Program-made: the position numbers and the translations under genes
Notes under the pieces: model-generated
Database searches by the model: none
What the model saw: the letters and a program-made list of their open reading frames with translations, nothing else
Told to the model about the DNA's origin: nothing
Assembly (NCBI GenBank): GCA_036345935.2
Contig: JADWOT020000009.1
Span: 15,123,556-15,187,555, forward strand
Length of the DNA stretch: 64,000 nt
From: Taenia hydatigena
Taxonomy: Eukaryota > Platyhelminthes > Cestoda > Cyclophyllidea > Taeniidae
Reading direction: 5' to 3'
Shown: one piece after another, positions 12,501 to 24,277 of the stretch
Layout of the letters: each line of letters starts with the position of its first letter
Position numbering within the stretch: the stretch's first letter is position 1

Positions 12501-13409
12501 TTAAACCTGGAGTTAAGTAAGTCAATGGGTGATGGCTTGGGATTAGAAAAAACCTATCGCCTCCAGGCACGATAACATTTTTTTGACGTTATCTTCACCG
12601 CCATCCCTTTTCCATCTGTCGCTTATTGTAACTCCTAGAAAAGAAAAATATTATCCTTAAAAAATGCACTTCCACCCAGATTGATTTTATCTTTTACCTG
12701 TAAGACTTTCAAGTTAACAACAAATGATTTCCTTCGTTCCTACAAATGCAGCGAATTTAAAATACAACTCCCGTAGGTTTGTTTTACTTAAAGGCGGCCT
12801 TATATGAATCTTAGACACTTTATAGCCATCAGTTTCAATGGGCAGTGATTGGCGACTTCCACTTGGCCACGGAATTTGTCTAAACTGTGGCCGTACAGAG
12901 GGACTTAGATAAATAGATTGTTGAAAGGCAAATTGAGTGGCCTGAGCAGGCCCTTAGCTAATTAAATGAAAATGCTGCAAATGGGCAATGCAAAAACTCA
13001 CTAACGGGATGATCACATTCTCCACTTCCCTGAGGGACAAAAGCTCAAATCTCCCACCAACAATCCATCGTGTCCCCATGGCGCATATTGACTTCACCAA
13101 ACAGCAAATCAGCGTCCCACTTTCGACAGCAACAACGCGAGAGAGCGAGAAGGGAAGAGAGAGAATGGGAATAAGAAAAACGCACTGAGCACTTAAGCCA
13201 ACTTAATGCTTTTTTTTCCCAGGCTAATGTATGCGTTTTACGCCTGTAATGCCCTCACTAACCCCCTCTCTCTCTCCATGTTGTTGACGTGCCACTTTTG
13301 ATTGCATTCCGGGGCAAATCGCATGATTTGCTTCAGCCACCATTACCACCTCCCTTCTTAAGTTAAATGAGAAGACAAAATAAAATTGCTGCCACCCCGT
13401 CCCGCCCCG

Positions 13410-13425
13410 CCCCCCCCCCCCCCCC
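13410..13425. repeat. Poly-C run (16 C) within a C-rich tract
   Basis: Sixteen consecutive C follow CCCCGTCCCGCCCCG, giving four G-tracts on the minus strand that could form a G-quadruplex. It lies in the gene desert with no neighbouring gene. Length error in such homopolymers is common in assemblies. Confidence 0.8.
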
Positions 13426-16400
13426 AAAAGGAGACCTCACCCGCTAAAAAAAGCACAACAGGCATTAAATTTTTAATGTCTTTAAGTAAGCGCTTGCAAG
13501 AGTGAGCTGTCGGAAGTCGGGGTAGAATCACAGCAAAGTGACCAAGCCCGAAAACTAATGTGTCGCTTCGAGGTCGTAAAGCTCCCCATCACGGACTGTT
13601 TGCCACCTTCGAGGTGAGGAGACCGACAAAGAGGTGATTGCGAGGCCCTTTACCTAGTCAAGCAGTAAATCTTGCCGCAACAAAAGCACAGTCTTTGCCT
13701 TGTAGTCATCTGATAAGCTTGTTTTTATCGTCTATTCTTTTTTCTTCACCTACGGTCAAGAGATGAGGATGTATAATACACATTGATTTTCCTCATTTAC
13801 AGTTTTATAACCTACTTTAAACAGGCGCCTTTTTAGTTTGTTTTAGTGGCAAAATTATGGGATTTTGTGACGGGCTGCTTAATGCAGCAGATGTCGCCTT
13901 GATATGAAAGTGGTGGAACAAAGGACTAATGAAGGAAAAGTCATGGCCGACGGTGAAGGAATAAAGGGATTGCACCTGAGCTGGCCTAGAAGTTGTTTCA
14001 GAGGTTGAAAGGTTGACAACTGCGTTTGACGTCGCGTTACATTACGGCCACGAGACACTTCACCTTGCAGCTTACTCGCTGTGAAAGGTGGATGGAAGCA
14101 GTGAATTTGTTTAAGCTCCAAATGCGTAAAAAATCCTCTAGGGAGATTTTAATTGTCACTATTAATTCATAATTTGATCGTCTAGTTCATTCATTCAATG
14201 AGTACATTTCTCGCACGTTTAAAAAAATGAAAAAATGGAGGTGAATGTGATTTTCAACATTTTGCTCGTTTCCATTTCACTTTAATTTTCTCATTTCACA
14301 CTGAATCCGTTAAAGGGAAACAGTGCTTACCAAGCCCCACCAATCGCCTCCACCCCCTCCTCGTCCTCCTCCTCCTCTTCCCACTGCTGCATTTTCTTCG
14401 CCTTAGTTGATACGATCTAAAACATAAAAAACTACAGCATTGCTTTGCTTTTTTCGACTTCTGTTCACACAACTGGAAGGGAGACCACTCTGAGTAGGGG
14501 TTCAAAAATGTCGTTAGTATAACATCCGGTTACCTTTACATGAGACAAGGAACGTAAACACTCAAAGCAAAAAACGCTGAAGTCAGCTTAATTACACCCC
14601 TTTTTTATGCGTTTGATATGAGAAATACATTAGATTTTTCACCTTCGCTTTATGATACGTCAGCACTCCTAAGTTGCATCTGCTATTTCAGGATGCGTTG
14701 CCAATGAGGAAAAACAAAGCATTATTTATAGATTTAGGTTAGGAGAGCCTTAAAGCGCTAAATTTTATGTGATTTTGCTCATCTAAAATTAGACTCGAGT
14801 TGCTAGCTCAAAGTAAATTATGTAAATATAATAATATTTCCACAAAGATATTTGTAGAGCTTATCAGTGGATAGCAAACAATGTAAATAAAAGTATTTAC
14901 GTCTTTCTATAGGTTCAAGGTCGAATTTGATTGACTAAACCAATTTTCCACTTCAATCATTGTGAACGATATTTAAACTTTTGCTTGACCTGGAATGTTT
15001 GAGTTTTTAAAGTAATTTAACACTAAAGTAGCTAATTCCTACTGGTTAACTTTTTTATTAAATTTAAATTACGCATGTTTAACAGCCTTTTAAGTGAGAC
15101 AATAGCTAAGAAATTCAAGGAATCAGATACTCTTTGCCGTAATAACTCCCAAAGAATACTTTGTACCACTTTGACACAAGCTAAATTAATGTGCTTAAGT
15201 GTGCTGTCTTATTGAGGCGTAGGCTTTACCTTAGTAACAAAATTCTTTATGGCTTCCCGCATCTTGATGTACCGTGAATTTGCTTGAGGAATGGAAGCGA
15301 TAAACAAGTCTAGCCTATCGAAATAATCTGCTCGACATTCATCACTGACTATCCATCAAAAAGGAATAATAGTTATTGTTGATGTTAAATAATCTGATGT
15401 TAGCTAGATACGCAGTCGGATGAAGACCTCGACTCTTGGCAAGCATCCAATTTTCATTCCTGTCTAATGGCCTACTGGTCACATTTACATCCCCGAATAA
15501 AGTTACAGTCTTAAAACTTAAGCAACCGTGAAACTTAAAGGAGAAAGTGTGCGCTACTTCCTTTGCTGAAGGATTAATTTTACGAGATTTGATGCCAAAC
15601 ACAGCATGACCAGTACTGAGGACCATCGACCTTATAGTAATCCTTTTTTTTGTCTATAAGTGTGCCACTTTGTACTGCCACATGAGGTGGGCTGGCGCAC
15701 GTGACGCGGGCATTGATAAACATCATTCAGATACTCGCATCACTTTTCAAATATAAGAAGCCCTTAGCTCTGCATTCTGGTGTCGCCAGGATCGACAATC
15801 AACAGTTAAACGGACTGACATGGTGCGTTCTGAGTAGCTACGCTTTAAATTATTTGAGATAAAAAAAATAGCACAAAGGAAGATGAAATTATTTTTTCCT
15901 AGAGTTCCTTCCTCCTTTGAAGACCTCGCACACAAAGCGACATTTGATGTTCTTTTGGGTAGACATTTACTTTGATTTACATTTTGTTTACCCAATAAAC
16001 TGGTTACTGACATTTTAAAAGGTAAGCATCACACATATTGTAGACCCTTTCCTTGAGACTTGATAAAGGCGGAAAAAAATGCACAAAATTGGGAAGCTAA
16101 TATGCATTTCCAACCCACAAAAGGGCTTGGGACTACTAGAATGGCCAGATAATACACAATAGCAAATGCTTGAACGGCCGATTGAAGCATTGCAAATGCA
16201 ATTTGTATTTTGGCAGACGCTAACAGTCTTAATCGGAGGCTCCTGTCAAATCGCGAAATTCATGAGGAGAGCCGCTGAAGAGGGAAATTTTCGCTCCCTC
16301 ATTTCCTCACCCACTCACACGCTAGTCCATATATCAAAAGTTGGTAAATTTCTAAACAAAATTGAGTGGGAAAGATGGATTGATTGAAGTTTTATTACAC

Positions 16401-19400
16401 CCTAACTTTCCCCCTAATTTGACGCAACCCAACGGATTCATTAAATTTAACGACATCACAAAATGTGCCCTAACTGCTTCCGATCTCTGTTTACCCAATA
16501 AATTGTTTTTGGCACCTATAATTAAAATTTTTTACGAAAATTTTGTTTTTGATGTTTGCTGCCTCTTTTAAAATGTACTTTAAAAATTTGATGAAGAAAC
16601 AGCATTTGTTTGATTAGGAAAGCAGGGGAGGGACGTTTAATGTGCCCGCGCTACTGCCTCCGGGCTGATTTAAACAAGTCTAGAATTTTAATTTATTTAA
16701 GGTTTTCGAGGCATTAAGCATGTTGTAAGGACTTAATTACTTAAATGCAATTCAAATGGGTTTTAAGTTCTACCGCTTTTTCCCAGCAACACCTTCTCGC
16801 AGCATTCACTTGCCAACTTCAAACGACTTTGTATCAGAAAAAGTACTTTCTCACGACTTTGTCATCTCGAATGGGTCCCAAATCCGGCCACAGTCATTCA
16901 TGTTTAAGTAGCGAGATCGAGCTTAGAGGTGTGCGACCCTTGACAACGCTTCTTGCGGTGACTTTTTGGCTCATACCTGTGTTAGGAACGTTCATCCCAT
17001 GGCTTGACTGCATGCGAATCACGCTCATTGCTTTCCGATGGAGATTCGTCTGAACTGGGTGATTGACAGTCAGATTCCAGGACCCCAGTTCGATATTGAT
17101 GTCAAAGAATATTGTTGGGGACGCCCGTCGATTCCGATGCTCACAGCTGGTGTCCTCCACGGACCACCAATTCTAAGGATCAGTTTAGTTATCGTAGGGC
17201 TGGCAAGACAGAAATGCAACCGCATTGGACGGTCACTCACTAAGCCTCATTTTCGTATGGTAAACACTCTGCTCTAAACAATGTGAAGGTGAGCTTTATC
17301 TTGGCTTCTTAATCTTCTTCCTCTTTTTCTCCCCCTTCTCTTTCTTTGTCTTTTTCTATACAATAAAATTAGATTAGAATCTGTTTAAAAGGAGTGTAAA
17401 CGATGGCATACAGCAACCTACAGACTAATGGAAAGCATTAAAAAGTGTTTTAGCGGATTCTTCACTTCATGTATCCCACCATCATTGATTAGAAGGGAGA
17501 TGGAGCATTTGTAAATCCCTATCCTCCACAGATAGGGAGTGGATGAATCATCAGAGCCCAACCCTCCAACTTTTCTCATCTCATACGCCTAAATTATCTC
17601 AAGGGTGAACAGTCGAAGACGTCCGCCCCCTGCCTTAACCCCTGTGACACAATTCTACCGAGAGGCAAGAGGATAGCTTTGAAGTGGATGAAATGGGGAC
17701 AGGAAGGGAGGTAGGATCAAGGCAACTTTATGGAGCTCTGCATTCCGGTAATTGTTTCCGCCTATCGCGATGGCCACAAAATAGGTAAAATTAATCTGAA
17801 ACGACACTAAGCCTCCCCAATTCCCATAATTAGAGAGGGTTAGGTGGAGTTGGAGCCACACATCTCCCCACCGCAGTAGTGGAATTCATCTTTTGACAGT
17901 TGAGACAATCAAAAGGAGTGCATATGAGGCCACGACTTGTCTCGATGTCTCGTCACATACCATTTTTAGTGCCTGAGAATGGAGTTGTGGCTCCATCCTT
18001 CTCCACAGCGGGAACAAGGAGCTAAAGGACAGCCAACAAAGTCTTTGACGGTCCACCAACAAGGCATTACAAGCAATGGATTTTAGTGAAGTCTAAGATT
18101 TTTGATTAGAAATACGATGCCGGAGGATTGCCTATACCGTATTTCCTCTATATTTCACCGTGTCTTTTTTCCCCACCTTTATGCAGGCCAAAGGCAGCAA
18201 AGGTAAGTTTAATCAAATCAAAAGCTAGAAAGTATACAAATGAACAGACTTTTAATGGCTCATAGATTTTGCCGCCTGGACGACAATCACGCCTAAAGCA
18301 AAGGTATAATTAAAACGGTAGATCGCAAAATTTAAGCGCTCTAATTAATTATACCGTGCTTAAAGTTCTTATTTGCTCAAATTGGATATTTGTTTTTGGG
18401 GTAGACATCATCCTGAGTTGAGGATGAACAAAATGTTTATTCTCACAAACAATAAAAATTAAGGTTGGTTGTTTTGATTAGTAACGCTTTAAATGAAAAA
18501 AGTCTTAAATAATTAGTGTTTTTAAACCTATGAAGAGCCAAAGCTCTTTACCACGGCGAGCTTCAAAAGTAACACTGAAAGTGTGCTTCATTGGAGCAAA
18601 AACCAAAAATCGCTTTGAATTCCGGTGATAGGGGTACCGTAAAATCTGCCTCCTATAAGTAGTAAAAGTCAAAATTTGAATATTTAGATTAAGAGACGTG
18701 GTACTCGAGTATAGCCGCTTCGAGGTTGCTGTCTTGAAGAAAACAACGGCTCGGGCAGTACTTAAAGAAGGAGAAGATGAGGCGTAAATCACTACTTTAA
18801 TGTGCCCATAATCTTTTTAAATGCCTGCATCTAATAGTAGTTCACAATGCTTTTGATGTTTCATTGGTGTAGGTGTCAACGCCGGCATTTGTGCTTAAAA
18901 GCTATGGAAAAGCAGTGAGTACTGCAAAGAGTAGTGTCAACTTTTTAGATAATTATGCTACCCGCACAAACAGAACTGACTGCCAGAGTTGCATACGACT
19001 GGCGATGCAGTCTTTATCGCTTTGTGTTTGGCGGTCGCAACAAATCGTGCCACCGATTGAGCGGATGCATTGGAAACAATAAAACGCATTTTAGTGGACT
19101 GAGCATGATCAGCAATTTTTGAATTTTTAGGAGTACAACTTCAAAGGGAACAGTAAATTACACTGTTCTATTAAAACAACTTAATCAAATTGCTACAGAA
19201 AATCCGGACCAGCGAATGGCAAGTATGTTTGCGAAGGGAAGTAGATAAGAAAAACCATTATTTACTTTAGAGGCGTGTATTTAATTATCCATACAGCAAT
19301 TGGTCCGTCAAATGGCTAAAGAAAAGTCTATTTAAAAGCACACTACTTTTACATTAATTACAACTGCATCTTTAACTGCATGGGCTGCTTCTTCCTTGCG

Positions 19401-22400
19401 CCTTTCATTTCCTCCTGGCAGTACAGCGGCGCTCGGTTAAACCTACAGTCTATTTTGCCAAAAATAAACAAATAACCCCCTGAAACAGGTTTCATAGCGC
19501 TACAGTTTTATTCTATGCCCAGACTTTATAAGGTCGCTCCTCATCGTTTTACCAAACATAGGGTGTTTTCCATTTTCAAAAATTACTCATTTGCCGTAGC
19601 AGACTAGAGTCCCCTTCAACCGTTAGATTTGGTTTTAATTAATTTCTCGGCTTTTAAACAGCTATTGCTTCAGCAAAATTAACAAACCACTTAGCGATAA
19701 CAACTAGACCATTCTGAGGAAGAAACGGCAATCCAATTATTTATGCTGCTCTTAACCTTGAAATCGTCACCATTGTGGTACAATTAAACAAGCGTTTGAT
19801 AGTAAAAAGGCAAATAAAAATAACAATACAAATTAAAACAGACAATCTGCGCAGCCGCTTTCTAGCGTATTCAAGTAGAAAGTGGCATCATTTGCTATCA
19901 ATTCCTCAATTTTATAAGGATGAACGAGATCGATTTGATGCATTATGCCGTAAGCCTCATATCTATTATTATGCTAGATCTAATTTAGATTGATGATAGT
20001 TGGCAGACGCCTCATCGCAGCACTTACCGGTGTTAGTGTCGCGTCAAGTGTTTACCACCAAATGCTTGTTAGCGGCAACAACATAATTATTACCACTTTT
20101 CTATGAAATGATTCAGTGTTTTTTTGAAGACTACATTCTTGTTACTATGCTTATCAAACTTACAAAAGGATTTGGTTTTTTTAAGCGATTGCTGCTCTTG
20201 CCTTTATTGCTGATTGCACAGTCTAACAGAGGAGCATTTCATTCACATTTTTCAACAGCACTTTAGATGCCTAACATGAAGTGCTTCATTACAGGATCAT
20301 AAATGGCTCTTTTCATATGCTCACAATTAGTCTGAACTTTACTTAACCGCAACGAATTTACTAATTCTCACATCCACGTCTGCTTTCCTACTCTTCGAAC
20401 GAGCAGAGTGGCTGGAGGAAGACATCTCTTATTCCACCACTGTTATAACAGCGTGAGGGGAGTTAAGGCTGTATGGGATAAAAATTTGCTCCCTCGTTAG
20501 AAGGTCATTGGTATCTCCTCGGTCACGAGGTTTGCATCTTATAACCATATCACAAGTATTTGATGTATTTTAACAGTCAGGCATTACACAGTCGCGTCGT
20601 TCAAATCCGACCCGTTAAGAAAGAAGGATTTCAATGATAATCGCCAAAATGCATGAACCACTTCAACATGTTACCTTTTCCCAAAGGCAAGCGAAAGAAG
20701 ACCTGTTCCTTTCTAACCAGGCCATTAAAAGGCAAGTCCAAAATAGACCATCAAATATGCCGCACAACTTCACCCGAAGACACAAAAATAGGTCGGGTCT
20801 TTTAAATGGTTTATGCACCTTTGGGTTTTAATGATTAACAGGACATCAGCATTACTGCCAAATTATTACCTAAACTACTTATTTTTCAAGGCTCAAATCG
20901 TGTACTTTTCGGCATGAAATAACAAAGCTGCACAATATCAAATTATTTGGAATGAAAGTACATCGTATCCGCCTAAAATCTTATAATTTTGTCATGCATT
21001 ACAAATGTCACACTGCGACGAATCCTGTAACTTAATTAGCGAACAAAAGGTTAACATTGCAAATAGTGGAGAATTTGAAGAAATCGACTTCTACTTCTGC
21101 AAGGATTGCTTGGGTAAACTTGGAACAGGTTCCCTTCAACTTCTACTCACTTCAAAATTAAGGTTATTTAAAATTTTGGCACTTATTTTCAAAGTGAATA
21201 AGAATAAGGTTAAATGACCGCTTTTATGATCTCCACTTCCCAAAATTTCTTAATGTACAACTCGAAGGTTGCTGACTTTTTGGGCAAGTGTATGGACTTG
21301 TTCGAAAACGAAAAGTTGTTTGGACTAGTAATTCACAGGACCCAGGAGGGATTTCTTTTAGCACTCATGTCGAAAGCAGGTCATATACACACCGAAAATA
21401 AGGTTGTTTAGGCCGGTAGCTGAATTACTGGTAGGAAGAACAATGGAGAATCCACCTTGATCATTGTCAGTCTCCTCTTAACCACTGGCATAATGACCCA
21501 CCCTAGTGATATCCCAAAGGATCGCGCGATTGGTCACTGACTTCATTCCCTCCATGAACCAATGGGAAATTAGGTAGTGCATTGCTAATCGAGTTTAAAG
21601 AATGCCACTTAAATGTTGATGGTAGTCAAGGGGAGCGTTAATTCTCATCGGTAAGGTAGGAATCTGATACAACTTTACGGATTGTGACTTTTAAATGAAA
21701 TGCAAAGTCCAAATTTCTAGACGACTTCGTTTAAAAGGTGCGCAAATTGGTGAGACGTACGACTGACCTGGCTCACTCCACATGTGAATAAACTTAAAAT
21801 GCTGTCCGCATTTTACTTGATTCAAACAAACTAGAATGACCCAAAGAATTTTTAAATATTTTTTAAAAATGTTTGGTGAAGGTTTGCTAGACTGTTTTAT
21901 TTGTCGTTTAAGATTGTAATTTACTAATTGGTGTGCATAAAAACGCCTAGTTTTGGTTGTGTTCTTAATTGTTTCATATTTTATGTTTCGGCAAAATTAA
22001 GCCGACTTTTGAGTAAGGCTGGTAGGCTTAGGCTTATCGGATCTTTTTAGAAACAATTATTATTTGCTGTTTGGTTCGACGTAGGCCGCAGTTCTAAACA
22101 AAATAAACATATACATATATTATCAAAGCACTTCCCCTAGGGTCTTAAAGAGGAGCAGCACGAAAGTCACGACATTTATTGCCTCCAGCATGCAAATCTG
22201 ACGGGTGAAATATGCAACTTCTCATTTATACAAAAGTAGTTTTCTTTAACCTTCCGGCATCTAATAGCAGCCAGCATCGTCGATTTGCCCGAAACCTATT
22301 CACATCAAATGCGCCTTGCTTAAATGCTTGACATCTTACAATCCTAATAATTGCACACGCCTTTTCTCCAATGCTTTATTTTAACTACTGATTGGTTGAT

Positions 22401-22870
22401 AACTCTAATTCACCCGAAATCTGATTATTTATGAGCTCTGTTGCTTCGAGCCACAAAAACAACCGGAAGCGATTTTACGCAGCCAGCTTGGAGAAATTTT
22501 CATTAATTTATCACCCTCAGTTGTACAGCTACAAAGTCTTTTACCTTTGATATCGGTGAAGGTAAATAAGGTGCTTTGAATTTGAAACTCTATTTTCATT
22601 TTAAGTGAAGGAAACCGCAAAGGGAGGCCTTTTTAATTAACAAACGGACTTGAAGCAGCTTTCTTTTTTAGTTCTTTGCTTACATTATCCTGCAAAATAG
22701 CATCAAAACGCAATGGACCACACATTCTAAAAGGCTAAATAAATTCCCCGACGACTCACAACTTGGGAGTCTTAAACCTCCAAGCTTAGGCATAAAGAAT
22801 AGAAAGGTTTGTCACTGCTGTTACCTTAAGTAATTGATGACTGATGTGTTGAGGACAGTCTACACTAGCA

Positions 22871-22905
22871 TCTGATTTGACATGGCTAAAGTCCATCAAA
22901 TCAGA
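22871..22905. promoter_or_regulatory. Stem-loop just upstream of the GPCR
   Basis: TCTGATTTGACATGG at 22871-22885 pairs with CCATCAAATCAGA at 22893-22905. The stem is 13 bp with a two-base bulge and a seven-base loop. It ends about 115 bp before the receptor ATG, in the leader or a 5' intron. Any function (RNA structure or protein-binding inverted repeat) is inferred; only the pairing is seen. Confidence 0.4.
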
Positions 22906-23020
22906 CGTCAAGGTAAAGTTGTAGTAACTCCCTCAGCGGTTAAGCTAAGTTAAACCAAATAATAGCCTTCACTGAACCCTCCATCCATTTTTTAGACCAT
23001 AGGGAGACAAAGAAATAGGA

Positions 23021-24277
23021 ATGACCGAAGCAGACGCCTTTAATCTCTCGAACTACCCAGTGTGTGTTGACGTGGATGTGTCCGATCCCATCACCATTCT
23101 CACGCGTTACGTAGTTCCTGTCCTCTTTGGCATCGTTGACATCATCGGCTTCTCCGGCAACCTCCTTGTCATCATTGTGATAACAGGCTACGCGACAATG
23201 CGAAACAGTACAAACATTCTCATTGTCTCCTTGGCTATGGCTGACCTCTCTTTCATTATCTTCTGTGTCCCGTTTACGGCTATGGTCTATGTGACAGGCA
23301 ATTGGCCCCTGCCCGAAATGCTGTGTAAACTCTACCTCTTCACTACGTACTTCTCTGTCTACTGCAGTGTATATACCCTCGTTCTGATGTGTTTGGATCG
23401 GTTTTTAGCAGTGGTCTTTCCCCTCCAAAGTAGGGTATGGCGGACCACAAGGAATACGGTGATTACTGTCATTATCATGTGGATTTTTATCACCGGTGCA
23501 ACACTGCCCATTTCCATCGACTCAAGAATTATCTACGCCATCGACGTGGACAATGTGACAAGTTGTCAACGACCGATATGTCACAATGGTTGGATATTTG
23601 AGATAACACCTGAGGGCGTTGTCACTGGAATGAATCAGTATCACAGCCGAATATTTTACGGTCTCTTCTTTGTCTTGGGGTATGCATTTCCCTTGACAAT
23701 GATTTGCATCTTCTACAGCATTCTCATCCGAGAGCTTCTTTGTGGACGTGTCTCTAAGATGTCCAAGTCGGTAGAGGCGCATCGAGGCAAACGAAAGGCC
23801 ACCAAACTGGTCATTGTGGTGGTTATTGTCTTTGCCGCTTGTTGGTTGCCCATTCAGGTGGTGTTTATGATACAGAACTTCTACAAAGATATTCCAACTG
23901 TCTCGTTTCGATTCTTTCACATCCTTGGCAACATTCTCTCCTATGGCAATAGTTGTGTTAATCCCATTCTCTATGCCTTCTTCAGTGAGACATTTCGAAT
24001 AGGCTTTGCCTCCCTCATATGTCTGGACAAGTCGAAAATGCGTATTGTCCGTCTGGAGAGCAACATTGGCCAAACTGAGTTACTGGTGAATGAACATCTT
24101 ACCATCAGAAAGTCAGCCATCACCATGCCAGATGACACGGCTATGACAATTGCCACAAGCAACGATGGACTTGCGAAGAGGGGACCTCCAAAGGAGGTCT
24201 CCTTTGTGGAGAGTGTGTGTGTGCATCCCCTCACCCAGTACAGCACAGAACTTGCCAATAACAATCTGGTCGACTAA
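23021..24277 (+). CDS. Rhodopsin-family neuropeptide GPCR, allatostatin-A/galanin receptor-like
   Basis: A complete single-exon coding sequence of 418 residues for a seven-transmembrane receptor at the cell surface. Class A hallmarks are all present: GN with N47 (TM1), LAMAD with D75 (TM2), C102 at the start of TM3, a DRF variant of the DRY motif at 126-128, W154 (TM4), C182 and C187 in the second extracellular loop, P224 (TM5), CWLP at 274-277 (TM6) and NPILY at 314-318 (TM7). Possible N-glycosylation sites are N8 and N178. The TM2-TM3 segment (FCVPFTA, NWP, SVYTLVLM-LDRFLAVV) is typical of the allatostatin-A/galanin/somatostatin group. I favour allatostatin-A-like, but the ligand is unknown. 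The third intracellular loop is basic (RGKRKATK), and a tail of about 90 residues follows TM7. The ATG follows an acceptor-like TTTTTTAG at about 22996, suggesting a 5' UTR intron or a trans-splice site. Confidence 0.88.
   Translation: MTEADAFNLSNYPVCVDVDVSDPITILTRYVVPVLFGIVDIIGFSGNLLVIIVITGYATMRNSTNILIVSLAMADLSFIIFCVPFTAMVYVTGNWPLPEMLCKLYLFTTYFSVYCSVYTLVLMCLDRFLAVVFPLQSRVWRTTRNTVITVIIMWIFITGATLPISIDSRIIYAIDVDNVTSCQRPICHNGWIFEITPEGVVTGMNQYHSRIFYGLFFVLGYAFPLTMICIFYSILIRELLCGRVSKMSKSVEAHRGKRKATKLVIVVVIVFAACWLPIQVVFMIQNFYKDIPTVSFRFFHILGNILSYGNSCVNPILYAFFSETFRIGFASLICLDKSKMRIVRLESNIGQTELLVNEHLTIRKSAITMPDDTAMTIATSNDGLAKRGPPKEVSFVESVCVHPLTQYSTELANNNLVD

Larger units (their letters stand above)
9424..22870. 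other. 13 kb gene desert between the carrier exon and the GPCR
   Basis: No recognisable exon was found. Beyond about 10.5 kb the DNA becomes visibly A+T-rich compared with 1-10 kb. Landmarks are a short GAC triplet repeat at about 9556-9574, a run of 16 C at 13410-13425, and a somewhat more open stretch at 16745-17280 with an AATAAA at 17362. A pair of short adjacent frames at 21005-21411 has no identifiable domain. Part of the desert is probably regulatory or 5' intronic DNA for the receptor gene, whose CDS is preceded by an acceptor-like site. Confidence 0.5.

Noticed and set aside
20575..20630. B-box-like GTTCAAATCC suggesting a tRNA
   Set aside because: No cloverleaf can be drawn: there is no acceptor stem and no A box at the right distance.
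23522..24264. Long minus-strand frames across the receptor gene
   Set aside because: They are shadows of the GPCR coding frame and have no domain of their own.
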